From positions 1 through 32,735 of the forward strand of contig NZ_JADMJX010000084.1 in NCBI RefSeq assembly GCF_018780185.1: a stretch of DNA of 32,735 nucleotides. Reading direction: 5' to 3'. A program made the position numbers and the translations under genes. Shown here piece after piece: positions 1 to 8,703 of this stretch (within the stretch, counting starts at the first letter, position 1; each line of letters starts with the position of its first letter). This DNA is from Rhizobacter sp. GTDB taxonomy: Bacteria; Pseudomonadota; Gammaproteobacteria; Burkholderiales; Burkholderiaceae_C. Below the pieces are notes generated by a model. It was not told the origin of the DNA and ran no database searches. It was given only the letters and a program-made list of their open reading frames with translations.

Positions 1-36
1 GAGGCCGATGAAACCGATGCTGGGGTTGCTGCTCAT
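1..36 (-). CDS. N-terminus of a probable NAD(P)-binding Rossmann oxidoreductase (partial, runs off the left edge)
   Basis: ATG at 36..34 overlaps the iolC stop (ATGA overlap); reads MSSNPSIGFIGL, resembling the start of a GxIGLG Rossmann motif. Only 12 codons visible. Confidence 0.4.
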   Translation of the reverse strand, partial: MSSNPSIGFIGL

Positions 37-2015
37 GCTGTTTTCTCTTTGGCGGTGGGGGAGACAGTGGTGATGGGGGCCTGCGGTGCGTCGCTGCGCG
101 CGTTGCACCACAGGTGGATGAGTCGCTGGTAGCGCGTGGCCACCTCGTCGATCACGCCGGCGTCGTCGAGCGTGCCGGCGAACCAGGCGGCCGCGGCATC
201 GGCAAAGATCGAGCGGCCGACCGCGAAGCCCTTGCACAGCGGCTGGTCGGCGGCGGCCCGAAAGCCGGTGGAGAGATCGGCCTCGCTTGCCTCCAGGCCG
301 AGCAGCAGCACGCCGCGGCAGTGCGGGTCGTGTTCGGTGATCACGGCGTTGATGCGCTGCCACGCGGCGGCGTCGGTGGGCGGCTGCAGCTTCCACCAGT
401 CGGGCCACACGCCGGCGGCATAGATCTGCCGCATGGCGCGCGCCATGGTGTCGGCGTCGGCCGGGATCTCGCGCGGCGGGATCACCTCCACCAGCAGCTC
501 GTGCCCGGTGGCGTTGCAGGCGTCGGCCAGGGCCACGACGGTGCGCAACTGTTCGGCGGCCAGCTCGGGTGGGTCGTCGGGGTGGTGGGCCAGCAGGCAC
601 TTCACCACGTGCTCGCCGGGCCAGGTGCGCAGCGCCAGCGCGACGTTGGTGCCGGCCTCGAACGCGAGCGGTCGCGAGCCGGGCCGCTCGACCGGGCGGC
701 CGACCCACCAACCGGCGCCGGTGAGCTGGGGCAACACGTCTTCGCCGTAGCGGCCGTCGATGATCACGCCCGGCGTCGGAAAGCCGGCCGCGCCGCCCGC
801 GCTGGCCTGGGCGGTGTCGTAGCCCTGGCGTGCCGCTTGCGCAACCAGCTGCTTGAAGTCGGCGATGCGCGCCGTGGCCGCGCCATGGCGGCTGGCCAGG
901 TCTTCGAGCTGCGAGCGGTGGTCGAAGGCCAACACGGCGAGCGACCCCCAGCGCCGCGTTCGGGTGGAGGCACGGTGCAACTGCTCCAGCCGGGCGTCTT
1001 CGCGCAGGCGGCGCGTGGGCGAGCCGTGCTGCAGGAAGTGCTGGAGTTCGTCCCAGCTCGGCATGGCCGGTGCGCAGCCGTGGCGCGAGACCACAATCGC
1101 GCCGCAGGCGTTGGCATAGCGCAGTGTCTGGGGCAGCGGCTCGTTGCGCACCCAGCCGCGCAGCAGGCCGGCCATGAAGGCGTCACCCGCGCCGAGCACG
1201 TTGAACACCTCGACCGGGAAACCCGGGCCGGTGACCCCGTCTTCCACACTTGCCGGGATCGGGCCCTCGAAGGCCACGCAGCCCATCGGCCCGCGCTTCA
1301 TCACGATCAGCGCCTTCGACACTTCGCGGATGCGCCGCAGCGCCGCCAGGTTGTCGCTGAAGCCGCCGGCGATGTGGATCTCTTCTTCGGTGCCGACGAT
1401 CAGGTCGCACAGCGGCAGCACTTTTTGCAGATGCGCGCTGACTTGCTCCGACGGCACATAACGCTGCTCGCCCAGGCCGGGCGACGTGAGGCCCCACAGC
1501 ACCGGGCGGTAGTCGATGTCGAGCGCGATGCGTGTGCCGGCGGCGCGTGCGGCCTCGATGGCGCTCATGCAGGCGTCGAAGGTCTGCGCGTTGGAGAGGT
1601 GCGTGCCCGACAGCAGCAGCGTCTGGGCCGAGGCCACGAAGGCCGGGTCGATGTCGGCCACCGAGAGTGCCATGTCGGCGCACTGCTCGCGGTAGAAGAC
1701 CAGCGGGAAGGTGTCGCGGTCGCGGATGCCGAGGAAGACGAGCGCGGTCAGGCGCTTCGGGTCGGTGCGCACCTGCGACACGTCCACGCCCTCGGCCGCC
1801 AGCGACTCGCGCACGAAGCGGCCGTTGTGCTCGTCGCCCACGCGGGTGATCATGCCGGCCTTCAGGCCCAGGCGCGAGGCACCCACCGCGGTGTTGCACG
1901 GCGAGCCGCCCAGGTACTTGGCGAACGACTGCACGTCTTCGAGCCGCCCGCCGATTTGTTCGCCATACAGATCGACCGCCGCGCGGCCCATGCAGATCAG
2001 TTCCAGTGCACGCAT
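33..2015 (-). CDS. iolC: Bifunctional 5-dehydro-2-deoxygluconokinase / DUF2090 aldolase-like domain protein (inositol catabolism)
   Basis: 660 aa; PfkB-type sugar kinase N-terminus (GGSPCNTAVGASRLG, NVLGAGDAFMAGLLRG) followed by a DUF2090-like C-terminal domain (LAFDHRSQLEDLA...). Confidence 0.92.
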   Translation of the reverse strand: MRALELICMGRAAVDLYGEQIGGRLEDVQSFAKYLGGSPCNTAVGASRLGLKAGMITRVGDEHNGRFVRESLAAEGVDVSQVRTDPKRLTALVFLGIRDRDTFPLVFYREQCADMALSVADIDPAFVASAQTLLLSGTHLSNAQTFDACMSAIEAARAAGTRIALDIDYRPVLWGLTSPGLGEQRYVPSEQVSAHLQKVLPLCDLIVGTEEEIHIAGGFSDNLAALRRIREVSKALIVMKRGPMGCVAFEGPIPASVEDGVTGPGFPVEVFNVLGAGDAFMAGLLRGWVRNEPLPQTLRYANACGAIVVSRHGCAPAMPSWDELQHFLQHGSPTRRLREDARLEQLHRASTRTRRWGSLAVLAFDHRSQLEDLASRHGAATARIADFKQLVAQAARQGYDTAQASAGGAAGFPTPGVIIDGRYGEDVLPQLTGAGWWVGRPVERPGSRPLAFEAGTNVALALRTWPGEHVVKCLLAHHPDDPPELAAEQLRTVVALADACNATGHELLVEVIPPREIPADADTMARAMRQIYAAGVWPDWWKLQPPTDAAAWQRINAVITEHDPHCRGVLLLGLEASEADLSTGFRAAADQPLCKGFAVGRSIFADAAAAWFAGTLDDAGVIDEVATRYQRLIHLWCNARSDAPQAPITTVSPTAKEKTA

Positions 2016-2915
2016 TCAGCGGCCTCCCTTGCCGTTGGTGGGGCGTTTTGTCTTGGTGGCCGGTTTGCCGGTCGTTTTGGCGGCGCCGCGCGCCGATTGC
2101 TCGGTCAGCTGGTGGCCGGTGCTCACCACCACGGCCTGGGCCAGGCAGAGCGGCGCCACCAGCGAGCGGAAGGCCTTCTCCGCCCCCAGGCTCAGCTCGA
2201 AGCACACGCGCGCCGACGGCTTGAGCGGCGACAGGGCGCTGTCGGTGATGGCGATCACCGGGATGCCGCGCGCATGCGCAGCGTTGGCCGCGTCGATCAC
2301 CTCTTGCGAGTAGCTGTGGAAGCTCGCGACGATCAGCACGTCTTCGGGCTCGATGTTGTTCAGCGAGTTGGCCAGCATGCCGCCCAGGCCGTCGATCAGG
2401 TAGGTCTTGAGTTCGAGCTGGCTCAGTGCATAGGCCAGGTACGAGGCCACCGGGAAGGCGCGCCGCTGGGCCAGCACGTGCACGTGGCGCGCCGCGCAGA
2501 TCAGCTTGGCGGCGCTCGTGATGTCGGCCTCGGCCACGTTTTCTTCGAGCTGCCCGAGCTCGGACACGGCCTCGCCCACGAACTGGTGCAACACGCCCGA
2601 GCCGCCGTTGTTGGCCTTGCCGTGGCGGCGCAACTGGTCGATGCGCTCGCGGTAGCTGACCGAGCGCTCGACCAGGTGCTCGCGGAACACACCCTGCATC
2701 TCGGAGAAGCCACCAAACTCGAGCGCATTGGCGAATCGGATCAGCGCCGAAGGCTGCACACCGGCCGCATCGGCCACCGCCGCCACCGTGCCGAGCGCGA
2801 GCTCGTTGGGCTTGTCGAGTGCAAAGCGGGCGATCAGCTGCAGTTGTTTGGGCAGCGTGGGGTAGGCGCGTGAGATGGCGTCTTTGAGGTCGTCGTAGTT
2901 CAGAGCGGCGGTCAT
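2016..2915 (-). CDS. MurR/RpiR family transcriptional regulator (HTH + SIS domain)
   Basis: ORF 2016..2948; most plausible start is MTAALNYDDLKDAI at 2915. RpiR HTH (AAGVQPSALIRFANALEFGGFSEMQ) and SIS domain (VLIVASFHSYSQEVIDAANAAHARGIPVIAITD). Abuts iolC with no gap. Confidence 0.9.
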   Translation of the reverse strand: MTAALNYDDLKDAISRAYPTLPKQLQLIARFALDKPNELALGTVAAVADAAGVQPSALIRFANALEFGGFSEMQGVFREHLVERSVSYRERIDQLRRHGKANNGGSGVLHQFVGEAVSELGQLEENVAEADITSAAKLICAARHVHVLAQRRAFPVASYLAYALSQLELKTYLIDGLGGMLANSLNNIEPEDVLIVASFHSYSQEVIDAANAAHARGIPVIAITDSALSPLKPSARVCFELSLGAEKAFRSLVAPLCLAQAVVVSTGHQLTEQSARGAAKTTGKPATKTKRPTNGKGGR

Positions 2916-2931
2916 CGGGTTTTCACAGGTG

Positions 2932-2983
2932 TCAAACACATCAAACACAGAACAAACGTTCTTGCATGAACGGAGAATAGAAC
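2932..2983. promoter_or_regulatory. Candidate operator/promoter region between the RpiR regulator and the divergent ABC operon
   Basis: Perfect tandem 9-mer TCAAACACA-TCAAACACA (2932-2949), followed by inverted repeat GAAC-aaac-GTTC (2950-2961) and further GAAC half-sites at 2968 and 2980, in a relatively AT-rich intergenic stretch. Confidence 0.4.
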
Positions 2984-3020
2984 ATACATTTCATCCTGTC
3001 CAGCATTTGTTTCATTCGAC

Positions 3021-4046
3021 ATGTCCACACAAACCCGACCTGCCCCGCTCGTCACCACGCCGATGGTGTTCACCGTGGCCCTGCTTGCCAGCACACCCCT
3101 GTGGCTGAGTCAGGTGGGGCTGTACCAGTACCTCGCGCTTGAAATCATGATCTGGATGATGTTTGCGCTGGGCCACAACCTGCTGCTCGGCTACGGCGGC
3201 CTGCCCTCGTTCGGGCACGGGGCCTACTTCGGTGTGGGGGCCTATGCCTTCGGCCTGCTGCAGCAGCGTGCCGATGCCGGTTTGCTCGCCGGCCTGCTGG
3301 GCGCGGTGTTGCTGAGCGCCGTAGCCGGCATGCTGGTGGGCGCGTTCATCTCGCACAAGCGCGGCATCTATTACGCGCTGCTCACCATCGCCTTCGGCCA
3401 GGTGTTCTGGTTTGCGGCGGTCAAGCTGCACGGCATCACCGGTGGTGAAGACGGCTTGCTCAACATCAAGCGGCCCGACCTCTCGCTTGGCTTCATCGAC
3501 ATCAAGCTCGGCAGCAACGAAGCCTTCTTCTACTTCGCGCTGGTGCTGTTTGCGCTGGTGCTGGTGGCGCTGTGGCGGCTGATCCACTCGCCGTTCGGGC
3601 GCGTGCTGCGCGCCATCAAGCAAAACGAGATGCGCGCCGCCTTCGTGGGCCACAACGTGTGGCTCTACAAGTGGCTGGCCTTTACGCTGTCGGCGAGCGT
3701 GGCGGGCCTGGCGGGTGCGCTTTTCGCGATGGCGCAGCAATCGGCCTACCCCAACGTCATGAGTCTGCACAACTCGGGCTTCGTCGTGATGATGGTGCTG
3801 ATCGGTGGCGGCCTGGTGAGCTTCTGGGGCCCGGTGATCGGCGCGCTGGTGTTCATCCTGACGAGAGACTTGCTGGGCGCCTACACCGAGACCTGGCTGC
3901 TCTGGTACGGCCTGGTGTTCATGGTGATGGTGCTGTTCCAGCCCGACGGCGTGGCCGGTGCGTGGCAGAAGGCGCGGGCACGCTTGGCGCGGCGCAAACA
4001 ACCGGCTCCTGCACCGTCCCTCAACCACACCCCGAAGGAGGCATGA
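3021..4046 (+). CDS. Branched-chain amino acid-type ABC transporter permease (LivM-like)
   Basis: 341 aa hydrophobic protein; LivM-type motifs (NLLLGYGGLPSFGHGAYFGVGAYA, RAIKQNEMRAAFVG, ASVAGLAGALFA). Confidence 0.9.
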   Translation: MSTQTRPAPLVTTPMVFTVALLASTPLWLSQVGLYQYLALEIMIWMMFALGHNLLLGYGGLPSFGHGAYFGVGAYAFGLLQQRADAGLLAGLLGAVLLSAVAGMLVGAFISHKRGIYYALLTIAFGQVFWFAAVKLHGITGGEDGLLNIKRPDLSLGFIDIKLGSNEAFFYFALVLFALVLVALWRLIHSPFGRVLRAIKQNEMRAAFVGHNVWLYKWLAFTLSASVAGLAGALFAMAQQSAYPNVMSLHNSGFVVMMVLIGGGLVSFWGPVIGALVFILTRDLLGAYTETWLLWYGLVFMVMVLFQPDGVAGAWQKARARLARRKQPAPAPSLNHTPKEA

Positions 4047-4792
4047 ACATGGCCCTCTTTGAAGCCACCCAACTGCACAAGCGTTTTGGCGACAACGTGG
4101 TGCTGGAGAGCATCTCTCTCGCCTTCGAAGAAGGCCAGCTGAACGGCATCATGGGCCCCAACGGCGCGGGCAAGACCACCTGCTTCAACGTGCTGACCGG
4201 GCGCTACAAACCCGACCGCGGCACGGTCAAGTTCGCGGGCGAAGACATCACCGGCCTGTCGCCGCGCGAGATCGCCTGCAAGGGCGTGTCGCGCTCGTTC
4301 CAGATCATGAATCTGTTCGACGACGACAGCGCGCTCGACAACGTGCTGATCGCCTTGCCCTCGGTGCGCGCCAAGGGCTACTCGATGGCGAGCGACCTCG
4401 GCCGCGACAGCGCCGCGCACGACGAGGCCGCCGCCATCCTGGCCCGCGTGGGCCTGGCCGGCAAGGAGCGGGTGCAGGCCGAGAGCCTGTCGTATGGCGA
4501 ACGGCGTGCGCTGGAGATCGGCGTGGCGCTCGCCGCAAGGCCGCGCCTCTTGTTCCTCGACGAGCCCACCGCCGGCCTCGGCAGCGAAGGCACGGCGCGC
4601 CTGGCCGAGTTGATCGCCGAACTCAAACGCCAACTCACCATCGTCATCATCGAGCACGACATGCATTTCCTGTTCAGCCTGGCCGATCGCATCTCGGTCA
4701 TCCACTGGGGCCAGGTCATCGCCCAGGGTGACCCCGACGGGCTGCGCGACAACCCGTGGGTGCAACGCTCCAACCTGGGAGCGGTGGCATGA
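4043..4792 (+). CDS. ABC transporter ATP-binding protein (LivG-like)
   Basis: Start ATG 4043 overlaps the upstream stop (ATGA). Walker A GPNGAGKTT, signature LSYGE, Walker B LLFLDEPTAGLG. Confidence 0.92.
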   Translation: MNMALFEATQLHKRFGDNVVLESISLAFEEGQLNGIMGPNGAGKTTCFNVLTGRYKPDRGTVKFAGEDITGLSPREIACKGVSRSFQIMNLFDDDSALDNVLIALPSVRAKGYSMASDLGRDSAAHDEAAAILARVGLAGKERVQAESLSYGERRALEIGVALAARPRLLFLDEPTAGLGSEGTARLAELIAELKRQLTIVIIEHDMHFLFSLADRISVIHWGQVIAQGDPDGLRDNPWVQRSNLGAVA

Positions 4793-5520
4793 GCGCGGTG
4801 TTGAAACCTTCCGCATCGGAGTCGGTGCTGTGCATCGACAACATCGAAACCTTCTACGGCGAAACGCAGGCACTGTTCGGCGTGTCGCTCAGCATTGCTC
4901 CCGGCGAGGTGGTGGCCCTGCTCGGCCCCAACGGGGCGGGCAAGACGACCACGTTGCGCTCGATTCTGGGCCTCACGCCGCCGCGGCGTGGGCGCATCCA
5001 CTTCGACGGGCAGGACGTCACGCGCCGCCCCACGCACGAGATCGCCGCCATGGGCGTCGGCTGGGTGCCCGACGACCGGCGCATCTTCCCCACGCTGACC
5101 GTGGCGCGCAACCTCGCCATCGCGCGCAAGAAGACGCGCTTCCGTTCCTGGAACGAGAAGGAGTGCTTCGAGATCTTCACCGCGCTCGAATACCTGATGC
5201 AGCGCGAATGCGAAAACCTCTCGGGCGGCGAGATGCAGATGGTCGCGATCTCGCGCGCCCTGCTGGGTTCGCCTGGCCTGGTGCTGTTCGACGAGCCGAG
5301 CCAGGGGCTTGCGCCCAAGGTGGTGCAAGACGTGATGTCGACCGTGCTGCGGCTCAAGCGCGAAGGCGTGTCGGTGCTGCTGGTCGAGCAGAACGTGGCC
5401 TGTGCGCTCGGCGTGGCCGACCGTGTGATCGTGATGCGCCACGGCAAGGTGGTGCACGAAGGCCCGGCCGAGCCGCTGCGCCAGGACCCTGACCTGCAAC
5501 GACGTCTGCTAGGAATCTGA
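4789..5520 (+). CDS. ABC transporter ATP-binding protein (LivF-like)
   Basis: MSAVLKPSASE... start at 4789 overlaps the upstream stop; Walker A GPNGAGKTTT, signature LSGGEMQM, Walker B LVLFDEPSQGLAP. Confidence 0.93.
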   Translation: MSAVLKPSASESVLCIDNIETFYGETQALFGVSLSIAPGEVVALLGPNGAGKTTTLRSILGLTPPRRGRIHFDGQDVTRRPTHEIAAMGVGWVPDDRRIFPTLTVARNLAIARKKTRFRSWNEKECFEIFTALEYLMQRECENLSGGEMQMVAISRALLGSPGLVLFDEPSQGLAPKVVQDVMSTVLRLKREGVSVLLVEQNVACALGVADRVIVMRHGKVVHEGPAEPLRQDPDLQRRLLGI

Positions 5521-5524
5521 CGCC

Positions 5525-6175
5525 ATGAGCTCTCAACCCCTTCTCCAAGTGCAAGGCCTCGTCAAGCGCTACCAGCGCGGATGGCCGCAACGCCAGACCA
5601 CCTTCTGCCTGGAAGCCGACTTCCAGATCGACGGCCCCGCCATCGTCGGCGTGATGGGTGCCAACGGCGCCGGCAAGACGACGATGTTCGAGCTGATCAC
5701 CGGCAGCAACCTGCCCACCGATGGGCGCGTGCTGGTGGCCGGGCAAGACATCCACCGGGTGCGCTACCGCGAGCGTGACCGCCTCGCGTTGCACTACCAC
5801 CAGTCGTACCAGGTGCGTTCGTTCACCCGCACCCACCCGGCCTTCATGCTGGAGCACGCGGCCAGCGAGCGTGCGCAGGTCCACCTGTTCGACGAGCCGC
5901 AGTTCAACACGCAAGACGGCTACATCGGCTTCATGCTCGATTTCTTCCGCCGGCTTCGCGCAGAAGGACGGCTGGTGTTCCTGTGCCTGCACCCCAACGA
6001 GCCGGTGCACCTGGACATCTTCAACGAGGTCTGCGACCGCTACCTCTTCGTGCACAAGGACGAATCGCGCGTCAGCCGCGTGATGCAGGCCGGCTCGCTC
6101 CACCAGCTGGCGCGCGATGCCCGCGTGCGCCACTACCTCGGCAAGCTGGCGCCACTGGCCGACAAGGCGGCTTGA
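5525..6175 (+). CDS. Atypical ABC-type ATPase lacking the LSGG signature, third ATPase of the operon
   Basis: 216 aa; Walker A GANGAGKTT, Walker B VHLFDEP, H-loop-like LCLHP; only about 35 residues between the HYHQ segment and Walker B, with no LSGGQ-like motif. Confidence 0.8.
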   Translation: MSSQPLLQVQGLVKRYQRGWPQRQTTFCLEADFQIDGPAIVGVMGANGAGKTTMFELITGSNLPTDGRVLVAGQDIHRVRYRERDRLALHYHQSYQVRSFTRTHPAFMLEHAASERAQVHLFDEPQFNTQDGYIGFMLDFFRRLRAEGRLVFLCLHPNEPVHLDIFNEVCDRYLFVHKDESRVSRVMQAGSLHQLARDARVRHYLGKLAPLADKAA

Positions 6176-6179
6176 CACA

Positions 6180-6197
6180 CCTGCCCGAAAGGGCAGG
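6180..6197 (+). terminator. GNRA-capped hairpin after the ABC operon (terminator or attenuator)
   Basis: CCTGCCC-GAAA-GGGCAGG perfect 7-bp stem, 4 bp after the stop at 6175; no strong T-tract. Confidence 0.4.
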
Positions 6198-6232
6198 GTC
6201 GTGTTCGCAGCGCTGCGGCGAGAATCGCGCCG

Positions 6233-6841
6233 ATGAAGTTGCTGCTGGTAGATGACCACCCGCTGTTCGGCGTGGGCTTTGCGCATGCGCTGACGCATGC
6301 GCAGGCTGGCGTCGAGGTGCAGACCGCGCTGACGCTCGACCAGGGCCTCGCGCTGGCGGCACAGACCCGCGAGCTCGACGTGGTGCTGATCGACTACCGC
6401 CTGGGCGGTGACAACGGTCTCGACGGGCTGCGCCGCTTCGGCGCGAGCCACCCGCTGGTGGCGCGGGTGCTGATCTCGGGCGATGAAGACACGGCCCTCG
6501 CCGCCCGCGCGCGGGCCGCCGGGGCGGCCGCCTTCCTGGGCAAGTCGCTCGCCATCGGCCAGGTGCTCGAGGCCTTGCAGATGGTGTGCAATGGGGGCGA
6601 GCATTTCAGCCACGCCGCTGCGGCGCTCTCACAGCGGGGTGCCGGCGACGCCGCACCGACGGCACGCCAGCTCGAAGTGCTGTCGCTCATCGCACGCGGC
6701 CGGCAGAACAAGCACATCGCCGACGAACTGGGCATTGCCGAGCGCACGGTGAAGCTGCATGTCACGGCGCTGCTCGATGCCCTGGGCGCGAGCAACCGCA
6801 CCCACCTGCTCGTGCGGGCGCGTGAGGTGGGGTTGCTGTAG
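6233..6841 (+). CDS. LuxR/NarL-family DNA-binding response regulator
   Basis: 202 aa; receiver (LLVDDHPLFGVGF, VLIDYRLGGDNG) and LuxR HTH (TARQLEVLSLIARGRQNKHIADELGIAERTVKLHVTALLDALGASNR). Confidence 0.93.
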   Translation: MKLLLVDDHPLFGVGFAHALTHAQAGVEVQTALTLDQGLALAAQTRELDVVLIDYRLGGDNGLDGLRRFGASHPLVARVLISGDEDTALAARARAAGAAAFLGKSLAIGQVLEALQMVCNGGEHFSHAAAALSQRGAGDAAPTARQLEVLSLIARGRQNKHIADELGIAERTVKLHVTALLDALGASNRTHLLVRAREVGLL

Positions 6842-8584
6842 ATGGGGCGCTTGGCGAGCTGGTGGCCGCTGATTCCCGATGCCGTGGAGCCGGAGCAGCT
6901 CGCACGCCTGTTGCTGGTCAGCCCGATGGTGTCGGTGCTGAGTGCCGTGGGTGCGGTGGTCTCGTGTGTGCTGTATTTCAATGGGCCCGTCGATCGGGAG
7001 CTGATCGTCTGGCTGGCGCTGTTCGGCAGCATGAGCCTTGCCCGGGTGCTTGCGGGGCTGTATGCGCCTCGCGCCCGCAGCTTGCAGACCCATCCGCGAC
7101 GCTGGGCCCGCTGGGGCCTGGGCAGCACGCTGGTGCACGGCCTGCAATGGGGCCTGCTCAGCGTGGTGTTGAGGGTGCCGGGCAACCCGGAAGCCGAGTC
7201 GATCCTGCACATCACGCTGGCGGCGGTGGCCATGGGTTCGGCGGTTCACCTGTCGGGCTTCTACCGCGTGCTGGTGGTGTTTGTCGTGTGCGTGCTGGGG
7301 CCGCTGGTGCTGCGCGACCTGCTCGTCGGCACGGCGTACCACGCCGTGATGGCCGGGATGATCTTCCTGATCGGCGTGTACACGCTGCTCAATGGCCGCA
7401 ACCAGGCGAAGCTGATCCAGGCCTTGCACCAGGAGAATCAGCGCAGCGAGGCCGCGCGCCGCGCCGCCGAGGAGGCCAGTGCCGCCCGCACCCGCTTCTT
7501 TGCCGCCGCCAACCACGACCTGCGCCAGCCCTTGCATGCCATGGGCCTGCTGGCGCAGACGCTGTGCGCGCCGGGCTCGAAGGCCGCGCCGGTCGATGTG
7601 GCCGAGGTGTCGGGCCACCTGGTCGAGTGTGTGGAAGGCATGACCAACGTGGTCGACGACCTGCTGGAGATCACCCGCCTCGATGTGGGCCACATGACGC
7701 CGCAGAGTTCGGTGTTCGGGCTTGACGACCTGTTGCGTGAAACCTGCCAGCCCTACCAGGCACTGGCGCGCGCCAAGGGCCTGCAGCTGGCCGTCGACGC
7801 CGGGCGGCTGGCGGTGCGCAGCGACCGCGCGCTGGTGGCGCGCGTGCTGGCCAACCTGGTGTCCAACGCCATCCGCTACACGCGCGCAGGGGCCGTGCGC
7901 ATCTACGCCCGACCCGACGGCGATCAGGTGGTACTTCGGGTGGAAGACACCGGCATCGGCATCGCGAGCGACCACCTGCCGCGCATCTTTGAAGAGTTCT
8001 ACCAGGTGGGCAACCCGGCGCGCGACCGCCGCCTCGGCCTGGGGCTGGGCCTCGCGACCGTCAAACGCCTCAGCGATCTGCTGTCGTTGTCGGTGTCGGT
8101 GCAGTCCGCGCCGGCGCAGGGAAGCGTGTTCACGTTGACCTTGCCACGGGCTCCCGATCATGAGCTCGCCCCCATGCCACCGGGTGGCACGCCTGCTGTC
8201 GAGCCGCTGATCGCATCGCAACGGGTGCTGCTGATCGAAGACGATGCCGATTCGCGCAATGCCCTGCTGGGCCTGTTGCTCCAATGGGGCTGCGACGCAC
8301 GAGCGGCCCCGGGCGCCCGTGAAGCGATCGCGTGGCTGGGCCAGGGCTTCACCCCCGACGTGCTGGTGGTCGACCTGCGTCTGGCCGACGGCGCCAGCGG
8401 CCTCGACGTGATCGACTCGCTGCGTGCGGCCGTGGGCCACGAGCTGCCGGCGCTGGTGGTCACTGGCGACGCGGGCAGCGAGCACATGCTGAAGGCCCAG
8501 TCGCGCGGCTTTGCAGTGCTCGTGAAGCCGGCCCGCCCGGTGCAGTTGCGTGCCTTCCTGAGCCAGGCCTTCAGCGCCCCCTGA
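6842..8584 (+). CDS. Hybrid sensor histidine kinase with C-terminal receiver domain
   Basis: 580 aa; N-terminal TM helices, H-box FFAAANHDLRQPLHAMGL, HATPase (LANLVSNAIRYT, VEDTGIGI, GLGLGLATVK), receiver (VLLIEDDADSRNALL, VLVVDLRLADG). Starts immediately after the response regulator stop. Confidence 0.93.
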   Translation: MGRLASWWPLIPDAVEPEQLARLLLVSPMVSVLSAVGAVVSCVLYFNGPVDRELIVWLALFGSMSLARVLAGLYAPRARSLQTHPRRWARWGLGSTLVHGLQWGLLSVVLRVPGNPEAESILHITLAAVAMGSAVHLSGFYRVLVVFVVCVLGPLVLRDLLVGTAYHAVMAGMIFLIGVYTLLNGRNQAKLIQALHQENQRSEAARRAAEEASAARTRFFAAANHDLRQPLHAMGLLAQTLCAPGSKAAPVDVAEVSGHLVECVEGMTNVVDDLLEITRLDVGHMTPQSSVFGLDDLLRETCQPYQALARAKGLQLAVDAGRLAVRSDRALVARVLANLVSNAIRYTRAGAVRIYARPDGDQVVLRVEDTGIGIASDHLPRIFEEFYQVGNPARDRRLGLGLGLATVKRLSDLLSLSVSVQSAPAQGSVFTLTLPRAPDHELAPMPPGGTPAVEPLIASQRVLLIEDDADSRNALLGLLLQWGCDARAAPGAREAIAWLGQGFTPDVLVVDLRLADGASGLDVIDSLRAAVGHELPALVVTGDAGSEHMLKAQSRGFAVLVKPARPVQLRAFLSQAFSAP

Positions 8585-8703
8585 GTGCGCGCCCTGCTTG
8601 CCCGACTGCCCTTTGGTGCTATGGGCGCCGGGGCAGCTGCTGCCTAGCATCGACCTCGCAAAGCCGTGCGCCTGGGTGCGGCTCGTCAGGGGAGACATCG
8701 GGC

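Noticed and set aside
114-2873. 919-aa plus-strand ORF opposite iolC and rpiR
   Set aside because: Low-complexity Arg/Gly/Ala/His-rich translation, no domain motifs; antisense shadow of high-GC genes that encode clear domain proteins.
6629-8698. 689-aa minus-strand ORF opposite the hybrid histidine kinase
   Set aside because: Antisense shadow of a protein with complete kinase motifs.
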